This document shows positions 34,301 through 43,939 of a stretch of DNA of 64,000 nt, piece after piece. The DNA lies in contig SNVD02001129.1 in assembly GCA_013180625.2 (NCBI GenBank), positions 81,000 through 144,999 on the forward strand. Direction: 5' to 3'. The translations under genes were made by a program, and so were the position numbers. The notes below the pieces were generated by a model, which was not told the DNA's origin, did not search any database, and was given only the letters and a program-made list of their open reading frames with translations. The DNA comes from Boswellia sacra (taxonomy: Eukaryota; Streptophyta; Magnoliopsida; Sapindales; Burseraceae). How positions within the stretch are numbered: position 1 is the stretch's first letter; the number at the start of each line of letters is the position of its first letter.

Positions 34301-36310
34301 AACATTTTTATAATGCAATCCTCGTAAGTTTTAAAATATCAAAGATCAAACACAATAAAAAATTGAAACACAATCCAGACTATGTTATCAGTCTCCACTG
34401 ACTATCACCATGTGGCAATTAAGCATAAGGCAGGATCCAAATAGTTGAGACATTATCAAAAGTCGGAAAGAGAAAAAGAAGGGAACAGAGTTTCTTTACT
34501 CTCTTTTACTTTTCCGTAGCTAATTCATGTAATGAAATAACACCATTCTCAAAGCTACCTGTTGAGAGAAGAATTCATAAATTCATTATCAATTGTCATA
34601 ATAATTGCACCTTGAATCTTAGTTAGAATAACTCAAAGAACTTTTCCCTTTCGGTTCTTTCTTTCTTAGAGAGGTCACTTCCAGAGACAGTTTATCACAT
34701 CTTTCAGGTTATATTGATAAACAATTGTCATATTGGTTTGACCAGATTGACCCAACATAGCCGAGTGATATGACATGTCATAAAGAAAAAGATTATCCTG
34801 ATAACTGCTAAATTGTTAAAAACAAAAATCATCTCATGAATAGTTTTGAATGCTTACTCCATAAGTTTTCAAAAGGAAACAACTAAATGAGAGAGCCTAA
34901 TGCAAATTGTTGGACTAATAAAACCCAATTTCCCCATTTGCCAGGTAATTAAAATAGCAGAGCGCAAAGAAACACCCAAAATTTTCTATTTTGCTCTTTT
35001 GCTGAATTTTTAAGGAAACAGAGGTAATAAACAAATAATGATAATCAGACCACTAAGTTGGATCAGATTATAACTCGAAATTGGGAAGCTCAGTATCGTA
35101 ACTGCAAATGCAACACCTGAAATCTAGTACAGGAGACTCAAAAAACATAACTATGGGATTGCTGCAGTACTAGTCCACTAACATCAAAAGTGGAATGTTT
35201 AATAAAGTGTATTAATGTTTTAGTAATGCACAATGATGTTTCCAAAGCATTTAACATATTACAGTCAGCATTTAATATTACTAATATAGCATTTTACGTT
35301 ATTAAAAGATTGTTCTATGTTTCCAAATAATTGTTTTGATAATGTTATGGGTAGAATATCAAATCGGAAACATATAACCTCTCAAATATTTGTGTTCTAT
35401 GTTAAGACTCATATATTAATACAATTACAATATTAGAATCATGTCATCTGTATGAGGTTTGTAGAAGCGATGTAAACAGTAAGGTAAACAAATTGCCTAC
35501 ATAGAGAGTTTGAAAAAGCAACAGTAAAGAGGCAGCTTTCCCAACAAATTATAATTGTAATGCATTGTATAAATATCAGTAAGCACAATTGATAGAACAA
35601 CCTACTTAGACTACTTTCTCACTGATGAATTCTCAAATTTTATCACATTTTCTAGCCAAAACAACAACTCCACCTCACGTCATTCGGCACAAAGTTCGAA
35701 CCTTCAACCTCCCATGACAAAAATCAAACATTCCAGTTTCCCCCGTTCCCAAAAACTGTGACACCCGGCAACTTTACCAAACTGGTAAAATTGTCAACAA
35801 TTTCGAATTCATTAAAAGCCTAATTGAACATCAACTATTTCCTCCAATTTCTTCACAAATTAAAACAAACCCATTTCACCACTAACTCAAATCATTCTCT
35901 ACTCAATTTTCAAACAAACAAATGAACTATAAACCCCAAACACAACACCCCCCACCCCAAAAAAAAAAAAAAGAATATTTAAGTCTAATGTAAGCCTAAT
36001 TTAATATCAACGATTTCCAACAGTTTCTTCACAAATTACAACAAAACCATTTCACTACTAACAAATGAACTATTAATTCCCAAAAATAGTAATTAAAAAA
36101 AAAAATTAACTCAACAGAAGAAGATGCTTACTCGCTTCTATGATTAGAGGTCTAAAGCGTTCTGCTCCTAAGAGTTAAAGAAGCTGGAGTTCAGTTTAGT
36201 CGGTTTGGTTTGTTTTTGTAGTTACAGTTTCGATTGGTAAAAAGTGACGATTACAGATGGAGATGAGGTGGGTAGGCTCAGATCGTCGGTCGGCGTACCC
36301 TTTTATGGTG
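31341..36310 (-). pseudogene. FAR1-related (FRS-type) DNA-binding protein gene, broken
   Basis: FAR1/FRS proteins are plant nuclear DNA-binding factors derived from MULE transposases. Minus-strand structure: a 5' leader exon (about 36310-36132, donor GCGA|GTAAGC), an intron of about 1.9 kb, and a main exon with ATG at 34220 (MAGSTGHDYVDGG). That exon reads into a FAR1 domain: GMTFSSLDDTRDFYYEYA, then GRNFVCSREGFCAAKHTLKK, DRVLPP, IEGCRAMISLRATNGGKW and VVTKFV. It ends HTKFPGELPVLNILRE at a donor G|GTATG (33660). Next comes an 81-bp exon (31421-31341), GEKDFKIRELSTEL and onwards, a helical segment that continues the frame. At least four in-frame stops and one frame change interrupt the main exon. 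The short form resembles single-FAR1-domain proteins rather than full FRS transposase-like proteins. Confidence 0.82.
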
Positions 36311-37489
36311 GAGCGTGAATGTAACTGCTTCGGCTCCGCTTGGGAGCGGAACCAATTGTCTATTCAAACTGTTCTGATGTTTGGAATTTTTTTTTTTTTT
36401 TAAGTAATAGAGTTACATAAATTTTAACTGAAAGATGACAGTTTTATTTTACAGCCAAATTGTATATATAAGAGTTCAAATTTTTTGACATAATTTTTTA
36501 AAAAAAAAGAATGAATGAAAATTTTACTTATTCATTCACATAATTCAATGGTTAACAAGTTGGTATTATTAAATGTAATTCTATAGCTTTAAATTATAAT
36601 AATTGAATGATTAGTGATATACATTTCCAAAGTTATATTAAATACGCTTATTACATTATCATATCATTTACTTAATAAACCTATATTAAACATACTATTT
36701 GTATACAAGTTTGGGATATAAAATTTGTGATACAATGTAAAAAGAGTTTCGTTACTCAATTTAAGTAAAATGAAAGATCAATAATTTGTGTGTAATTTCG
36801 CATTAAATTTTTTTTGTAGAAAAATCATAACATTTATATTAATTCATATAAATAACTTCTGTGACATAATATTATCAGATTAGATAGTTATTATACTATT
36901 TATTAGACCTCTTTTAGAGGTGTAGCAAAGGGAGGTTGGAGGGGTTGTCGTGATATAATATAATATAAATAAATTTGTTTAGTAAAATAGAGTTATCACT
37001 TGTCATTTTATAATATTTTAAATATTATGAATCATATTATTACATTATAATAGAAAGGATTATTTTGTATTTAATAAAAAGGATGATAAAAATTAAATTT
37101 AAATATAAAATTATTATAATGTTAATTTATTTTGTTTAATATAGACATATTAATAAATCTTTTCAGTATATAGTAACCAAACATTCTTTAGTCCACCTAA
37201 AACAAATTAATAGTCGAGTTTATCAATTTTCTTAAAAACTTAGCTAAGTCACCGACCTCGTTTGTATTTTTTCAATTCTTCTCCGTCTAGTGACACCATA
37301 TCATATTAGATTGGATGAGTTCAAATATGAAATAAATTGATTGTATATAGTGTATTACTTATTTATAAATATGTTATCTCACAAGGGATGTGTAGTTATT
37401 ACATCTCACTTAGGAATAATGAGACGATCCTAAAATCCATTTATTATCTTCTAATATAGTAAATAAAATATTTCTCGACCAGATCATAG
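36311..37489. other. AT-rich intergenic region
   Basis: Beyond the promoter side of the FAR1-related pseudogene (to about 36380) the sequence is very AT-rich. I see no ORF, repeat or element end that I can support. Confidence 0.5.
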
Positions 37490-38536
37490 GGTGCCTCCTG
37501 TCTTCATTTGTCAATGGTTGAACCAATCCCTTTCTGCAATCTATAATTGAGCCAACCTTCTTATGCGGATTGGATGTTCATTATAAACGGGGAAAAGACA
37601 TGAATACTGGAGAGATGCCCTTAAATGGGAGGGCAGGTCCCTCTAGACCATAGCAAGGGTACCTGATTGATCCGGAGAAAAGGATTGGCCCTTGATAAAT
37701 TGGTCCTCTTCTTCGTCAGTTGCCTTTGTAACCTCCTTCAATATTGGAACTCAGAGGCTTCGCTCTTCAGAAACTTCAGAAACACTGACCCATGCTTGGG
37801 TATTAAACACCTTCCTTGTGTTTGAATGGCTGTAAACTGCTTTCACTACAGCTGTCTTGCCAGAGCCTGCCTTACCCTCCACTGTGATCAGAAAAGGAAA
37901 ATGATAGCCATAACAGGCTAAGCCTTGTATGTAACGACCCATCCCCCGCCCGATCTCTCCTGGGCGCACACGGACCCCCTACCGAGCCACCAGGTTACAG
38001 GTACATAGCCGCACACTCTAAGGTATTGTCCGCTCTAGGCCCACTGGCCCGCACGGTTTTGTCCACTGGGTATCTACACCCAGTGACGCCTCCCCCACTC
38101 GAACCCAAGACCCCAAAGGTCATTCCAGTTCGAAGTGAGTACCATTCGGCTAGACCAGAGCGGACAATACCTTAGAGTGTGCGGCCATGTACCTGTGACC
38201 CGGTGGCTCGGTAGGGGGTCCGTGTGCGCCCGGGAGAGATCGGGCGGGGGATGAGTCGTTACATTGTAGCTTCTGCATTTGATCCTTCGTACCAACAAAT
38301 ATCTGCTTCCTCATCCGCCTTAAGCTGGCTTGGCTATTTTCTGAATTCAACTGAATGCAAAGGAAGACCTTCCATTTCCGTAATTCTGTTCTTGCGAGGA
38401 AGATGTCCTCAGCATTATTAACAGCTTCTGCAAGCTGGAACTTCTTGTCATCAATTGTTAGACGACTATCTTCAAAGCTTTTCTTAAGATATTCTAGCTT
38501 CCCGATTAACTGACTGACTTTAGCTTCCAAACTCGG
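37490..38536 (-). pseudogene. CC-NBS-LRR (NLR) resistance-gene fragment, deleted and interrupted
   Basis: NLRs are intracellular immune receptors. Minus strand: an ATG at 38530 opens an Rx-type coiled-coil region (MEAKVSQLIGKLEYLKKSFE, then TRKWK-like text, to KDQMQKLQ at about 38264). The 334-bp insertion 37930-38263 follows. The frame then resumes exactly with GLACYG and the P-loop VEGKAGSGKTAVVKAVYS, then QAWVSVSEVSEE (to about 37745). After a further acidic segment and a stop it jumps to the late NB-ARC text LPSHLRASLQYSCLFPVYN and RRLAQL (about 37640-37510). The middle of NB-ARC (kinase-2, RNBS-B, GLPL) and all LRRs are missing. Removing the inserted element restores the frame across its site. 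Confidence 0.88.
37930..38263. mobile_element. 334-bp fold-back element with LTR-like ends and a tRNA-like core
   Basis: Flanked by the 5-bp TSD TTGTA (37925-37929 and 38264-38268). Ends are TGTAACGA...TCGTTACA. The outer 107 bp on each side (37930-38036 and 38157-38263) are inverted copies with only five differences by eye, all transitions. The central 120 bp carries, on the minus strand, TAGCCGAATGG and, about 50 bp later, GGTTCGAGT, which resemble polymerase III A and B boxes. It also has a small hairpin at ccactgggt...acccagtg. It is GC-rich, unlike its surroundings. TG...CA ends with a 5-bp TSD suggest integrase-type insertion; long inverted repeats with a tRNA-like core do not fit an ordinary solo LTR. 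Confidence 0.85.
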
Positions 38537-39072
38537 ATTTGTATTATCTAGGCTGAAGGGTTTTTGAAATTTGGCTAAATAAAGGGCGTTTAATATTACA
38601 AGTGCTTAATACACCTTACGGCCAATGAGTAAAAAATTCCAAATCAATCCCCTAATTTCACTGCCAAAAAAATCAATGATGTCATGTAGCAACTATAAGA
38701 CCATTCATGAATGAAAAATTCACACACCTTAATTTAGGAACTTAAATTGCTCTGGAATATGGTAGCATGCTAGCAACATACTGGAGTAGTATCCTATGGT
38801 ACCCACATCTGCAAAATGAAATTACGGACCTCTAACCATTCAAGATCAGATCATCAGATGAAGGAAATATGAGTCCAGTTGAAACAGAGTCAAACGATAA
38901 AGATAGAAATAGAGTGCTTGGATTGTAGTCTATACTGCCTACTTTTTCTTATCAAAATACATGACATGAAAGCAAGTTCATTGCTTAAAATTTAACTTCC
39001 TAATGTTCTTTTCCAACCATTAATTAACCTAGGATCATTAAACTTATCCTTCCAGTCTTCTCTTATTATGGA
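38537..39072. other. Spacer upstream of the NLR fragment
   Basis: No ORF was recognised. The segment around 38843-38885 ('atcagatgaagga...tatgagtcc') resembles 61148-61176, which hints that both flank copies of the same duplicated gene family. The last three bases (GGA, 39070-39072) are the TSD of the CACTA element. Confidence 0.4.
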
Positions 39073-39107
39073 CACTACAGGAAAAGTTGTCTTTTACTGC
39101 ACCTATC

Positions 39108-39215
39108 AACGGCGGGCATGAAAAAGTGAAGTTAAAAAAAAAACTTTACTCCAGGCCGTTAGGCCCGAAGTAAAAAACCAATAACTTTACGGCGGTTCTA
39201 ATGAACCGCAGTAAA
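39108..39215. repeat. Left subterminal hairpin repeats of the CACTA element
   Basis: Two hairpin-prone units: one around gaagttaaa...ctttactccaggcc, and one around ctttacggcggttc...gaaccgcagtaaag (39183-39218). They match the motif family at the right end (42265-42610). Confidence 0.75.
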
Positions 39216-39399
39216 GTTTTTGGAAATCTGCCTAATTTCCATTTCCCTCCTAGTCGTCTAATTCCTTTTCCCTCCTCTCACTAATTCCTTTTCCCTCCTC
39301 TCGCAATCCCTAATTTCCCTCCTCTCGCAATCCCTAATTTTGCAATCCCTAATCCTCTCTATCGTCTAATCTCATCTGTCTCTCTGGTCCCTGTAATTG

Positions 39400-39670
39400 T
39401 CTCCGTCGCTGTCACTCTCTCAATCTCGATCGGCGCTCATCACTCTCTCTCGTCTCCGTCTGCCTCCATCGGTGTCGCTGCCTCTGTCTCGGTCGGTGCT
39501 CAGTCACTCTCTCTTGTCTCTGTCTGCCTCCATCAGTGTCGCTGCCTCTGTCTTCGTCGCCGCTCAATCACCCTCCGTCGCCGCTCAATCACTCTCTCTC
39601 GTCTCTACCTTTCGCGATTGCTGTCGCTGCCTCTGTCTCCGTCGACGACTCAATCACGCTCTATCGTCTC
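39400..39670. repeat. CT-rich minisatellite inside the CACTA element
   Basis: Imperfect repeats of about 60-85 bp built from ctcaatcactctctctcgtc and tctgcctccatcggtgtcg. The Ser/Leu-rich frames at 39397-39768 and 39536-39787 come from this composition and are not supported as genes. It could be the 5' leader of a former gene, which is only an inference. Confidence 0.6.
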
Positions 39671-40309
39671 CATCTTCATCTCACATTTACAGTTATCTCT
39701 CACTCTCTCCCTGTCTGTTTGTCACTTCTCTTCCTTCTCTATTCAACACGCAAAACACAAAACACTGACCTGCTGTTTGTGAAATAAACAAACGCTCGAA
39801 GGTCTAAAAGGCCTGGTTTTTTAAATTGAGAAAACAGGTCTTGTATCTTCGGTAATTTAATTTCTGTAAAATACTTGCCAACATTCATTCAATTTAGATC
39901 TGATTCATCTCTTTTCATTCAATCCGGCTAATGATTTAATTTTAAATCAATTTTTGGAAATTATTTTGTATTTCCATTGTTTCATTTAATTATTATGGAG
40001 AGAAATAATGATGATTTCATTGAAAAAAATAGGTGTACACAGTAAATAGGTTAGGTGTGAAGCAAGAGAGAGAACATAAGAAAAAGTAGAGGGTAAATAC
40101 AGAGCTAATGGAAAACAGAAAATAGAGTTTTTCAAAGGAATTTGAGTGTGCATTAGTTTGACAGTCATGTGTAGAGGTTCAAGGCTTAGGTCTCGGGATT
40201 ATACTTGAGGCAGTTACGATTGTGAAAATTGTTCTTTATTCTTTTTAGTGTTCTTTTTTTTTTTGATATATTTGTCTTTGATGGATATAGGCATATGTTT
40301 CTAAAACCT

Positions 40310-40690
40310 TTATGAATTGATGTGTGCTTGTGTGGTTTTCTTCTCGTTCTGTTTATTTCTAAAAGAGAGAAAGGAGCTTAATATTTTCACTGGACTACCA
40401 GATTGCTTATTTATTTCAGTAAAAGAGGAATAAAATACACTAGGGACCTCTGATCTGTCTTTCAAGAGATACGGCCAAGTAGCCTTAGGATGATCATTAA
40501 CAAATGTCACAAAACATTTAAACCCTTAGAAACTAGACAAGGACACATCTAAATGGACTGAATGAAGCAGACTTCTGCTTTATTAACTCTAGAAAGAAAG
40601 GAAGAAAAATAATTTTTCCTAACCTATGAGACTCGTTCAAAACACAGAAGGTAGACCCATGCCCTGAAGCCAACAAGGAGACGGATGAGC
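40310..40690 (-). pseudogene. Ty1-copia pre-integrase/integrase fragment inside the CACTA element
   Basis: The minus strand reads GKNYFSSFLSRVNKAE (pre-integrase end; 40620-40560), then after stops and a frame change MTFVNDHPKATWPYLLKDRS and EVPSVFYSSFTEI, ending with GSPVKIL (40510-40375). This is the start of a copia integrase core, whose usual form has VTFVDD; here the second catalytic-region Asp pair reads ND. The rest of the element is absent. It must have been inserted or captured in an ancestor of this CACTA copy. Confidence 0.75.
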
Positions 40691-40781
40691 CAATCAGCAG
40701 TGCCACTGTTTAGGAAAAATTGGATAAGTAAGAGCAATGTTGGTGGATGCAAGCGAGTGAAATAAGCGAGTGAAATGTTGG

Positions 40782-40896
40782 TGTATCAGTTTAGAGCAGT
40801 TTGCATATACATTTTATTACATTTGCTTTGCTGATTATCTACTTGTTATAATAGAAATGTTTCTTTTACTGTTTTAACTGCCTAGATGCTTTACAT
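40782..40896. repeat. Internal direct repeat of the CACTA element, copy 1 (copy 2 at 42011-42174)
   Basis: The copies share 'tgtatcagtttagagcagtt' through 'tgttttaactgcctagatgc'. Copy 2 is about 50 bp longer because of an extra segment (about 42066-42118) that begins with 'acggattgcatggctaagat'. The spacing is about 1.2 kb. Confidence 0.85.
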
Positions 40897-42264
40897 AAAT
40901 TTGAAAGCAGAGATGAAATTGTTTCCTATAATTTTATATGTTGTTTTCAATGGTTAAGGACTTCAGTTATGCTAACAAAAATTTTTAACTAAGAGCTGGA
41001 ACCTCTAACTGGTCAAAGAAAACAGAATTTTACCATGAATACTTAGCTCTTTCCTTCCAATATGGGGTTGCTTTGCTAATTCTCAGATGTGTTGTTTGAC
41101 AAGTCAGGGAAGCTGAAGCAGTCATTGTCTTTGCCATATGGATTTGGACTTTAATCAACTGTATTCTCTTTGTATGGAATGTCATAAATGGACATGATTC
41201 AGGATAGCACTATCTGACTTTGTCTTGATTGTTCAGATGTTTCAAGTATTTTCTTCCATGTTTTAAGACTAGACCATCAGTTTAGTTCCTTGTCAGATCT
41301 AAAAATGTTCTAGTTGTAGATTTTGTTGGCCTTCTACCAATTTATTTTGACCCTTACATTTCAGTGAATATTATTCTGTAAATATGTTTCTTTGAAAGCT
41401 TTAATCCATTGTTTAGTTTGATTTTATCTTTCACAAAAGGTTTCCTTGCTAATACATGTTGAAATGCTTACTAACTGGAGACCATGTTGTTGGTTTTTAA
41501 TGCTTCTTTATCAGCCTATATACAACTGAGAATGTGCCAGTTCTTTTTTTGTTTAGAAAGAATGCCATGCATGGTGAATTTTTTTCATCATTATAGAATG
41601 ATTTACATGTGGCAAAGATTTAATACCGGTTATTTTCTTGCAGGGAGGAAGTTCAACACAGCTCTACAAGTCAGTGCATTCACAGGCAAGGACATTAGAT
41701 TATGATTAGATTAGGGTATGCATAGGTTAGAAAGGGGAAAAAGCTGAGATTTTATTTTATTTTTAAATAGAATAAAAAAATGATTGACACACTTCTAACC
41801 TTTTTGACTTAATGACTTGGAGGAAAACAATTAATTGAAGAAATTTTATGTTATTCATTGCATCTCTTAGAAGATTAATTCTCTTTTGTTTTTAAGTATG
41901 ATTTCATTTAGAGTTCTCTACATAACTATATGTTATGCAACTCTTTTTTTATTTTTGGCAGGAAACTTTCAAATTTATGTTTTGTTGAAATTTATGTTTG
42001 AGGACATCTCTGTATCAGTTTAGAGCAGTTTGCATATACATTTTATTACATTTGCTTTGTAGATTACGGATTGCATGGCTAAGATTCGGATTAACATTCT
42101 CAAAAAGAAGTTTGTTGCGACTTGTTATAATAGAAATGTTTCTTTTACTGTTTTAACTGCCTACATGCTTTACACCTGGCCATTTAAGTTTTTAAACATG
42201 GTCCCTAGGAACATGTTTTACAGTACCTGATCAGTTTATTTATTGAGGCCAAAATCGAAACAAA

Positions 42265-42610
42265 TTCAACAACGTTTACGGCGGGCCTCGGGCCTGCGGT
42301 AAAAAAGTCACAAATTCAACAATGTTTACGGCGGGCCATAAGCCCGAAGTATAACATCTTTACCGCGGGCCAATTCGCCCGCCGTAAAAATTAACGGCAG
42401 GCATTGGCTCGCCGTAAATAAAGTTCCAGCCCACCACGAATCTTTACAGCGGGCCTTTGGCCCGCGGTAAAACAGTTTTTACCGCGGGCCGAAACCGCGG
42501 TAAAAAGTGAAATTATTATTTACGTCGCCATTTTATACGGCGGGCTGAAACCGCGGTAGGCCCGCCGTATAAGACCTTTTACCGCGGTTTTGGCCCACGG
42601 TAAAAGGCCC
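42265..42610. repeat. Right subterminal hairpin array of the CACTA element
   Basis: About eight units of roughly 30 bp, each an inverted pair such as TTTACCGCGGGCC...GGCCCGCCGTAAA with a short loop. Every unit is rich in CG and CNG sites. Multiple units near an end are expected binding sites for a TnpA-like protein, and the sequence should form cruciforms or hairpins in single-stranded form. Confidence 0.85.
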
Positions 42611-42627
42611 ATTTTCTTGTAGTGGGA

Positions 42628-43439
42628 TGAACCTAATCCGTATCCACATATTCTCGCATGCTTGATCCCAAGACTACGTAAAATATACCAAGACAAAAAA
42701 AAGTAAGATATATTTAACATACCAAAAAGAATCGAATATCATTTTCAGTACTTACCTTGTGGGAGTTGTTCATACAATTCAATCTTCTCTAAAAACAACA
42801 ATTCTCATATTGACCAAAAAAGCTTTACTTAACTGATTTTGTGAGCATTTCAAAACCTTTACAATCCTTGTTCTCAAATGATGACGTGTTGAGCTATATG
42901 ACAAGGTTCATTAACTTTTGGATGTCCATGTTTGCACTCACTACCAGCAATTGTCGCTACATTTGGTACTGCAGTAGCTACAGAATTATCATCTATCATA
43001 TGGAATCAATTGCCAGTTTCCATCTCATTGTTGAATAGATTTAGCAGCTGCCAATTCATTTTTGACTGGCTGGAACTATTAAGAGTAGTTTAGCTAAACA
43101 AAAAAATTTAGCTGCCTATAAATTAATTTTCGTTTAACATCAGAAGAAATAAAGTATTTGTGAGTAACTAAACAATAAGAAGATTTTTTTCTCTCTCTCT
43201 TTCTTTAACTAGAAACTACGTTGAGAGTATATCAATTATAATTTTGCAGTAGTTTCAATTATAAAAGAGGTTTAAATGAAGCGTGACCTTTAAATACGAA
43301 GATGATTCCTTTTCTTAACCGCCAAAAGTACCTGCAGTTTTCGCTAAAGAATACAAGCTTGAGCTCCTTTTAGGATAAGCAAGACCGGATAATTGAATTC
43401 TGATAATGTCTTCTTTGTTTATAGTTATGCAAGGATCTA
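42628..43439. other. Spacer between the CACTA and second copia element
   Basis: AT-rich with no supported gene. A less AT-rich stretch at 43318-43400 has no recognisable coding sense. The last base and the next four (43440-43444, GTTTG) are the TSD of the copia element. Confidence 0.45.
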
Positions 43440-43444
43440 GTTTG

Positions 43445-43927
43445 TGTTGGAATATGTATGGGCACACATATTGTTAACTGTTGAAACATGTGCGGAACGC
43501 ATATTGTTAATTAATTGTATATGGACCTGCTATCTAATAAATGACCCAAATTAAGTGATCTATTCAATTACTAATTTATTGGTTTAGAAAATATAAAAAA
43601 TAATTGGCATGGGCCACCTTATGTGTAGAAACTCGATGTGATAAATGTTTTTTGTATTAAAAGACAAAAAAGTCACATATATAATATATAGGTTGTGGTC
43701 CCTAAAGCATAGAGATAAGTTTTGGTTTTTTATACAGGTCTTTTCTGCTCCCATCTCAGAAGACAAATGGTGGTTATTCTCTGTAGCTCTAGAAGAGACA
43801 CAACTCCATTTGTCTTCATCTATGGATTCAGGTATGTCATCTTTGTCTAATTCTTGATTATTCAACATGAGATCCCAACATGGTGATATTTGGATTTTAC
43901 ATCACCTATTTTCAAGTTAATCTAACA
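43445..43927 (+). repeat. 5' LTR of the second copia element
   Basis: 483 bp, TGTTGG...AATCTAACA. It aligns end to end with 48056-48548 but with many visible substitutions and small indels, so this is not a young insertion. Confidence 0.93.
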
Positions 43928-43939
43928 ATTGGATTTTAC

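Larger units (their letters stand above)
39073..42624. mobile_element. Non-autonomous CACTA (En/Spm) transposon
   Basis: 3,552 bp, flanked by the 3-bp TSD GGA (39070-39072 and 42625-42627). Ends are CACTACAGGAAAA and, inverted, CACTACAAGAAAA (12 of 13 identical). Subterminal regions hold many short palindromes of the TTTACGGCGGGCC type (39108-39215 and 42265-42610), typical of CACTA transposase binding regions. No CACTA transposase coding sequence is present. The interior holds a CT-rich minisatellite, a copia integrase fragment and an internal direct repeat. The element must rely on transposase supplied from elsewhere. Confidence 0.95.

Noticed and set aside
39397..39787. Ser/Leu-rich ORFs of 123 and 83 residues
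   Set aside because: Overlapping frames of a CT-rich minisatellite inside the CACTA element; no domain.
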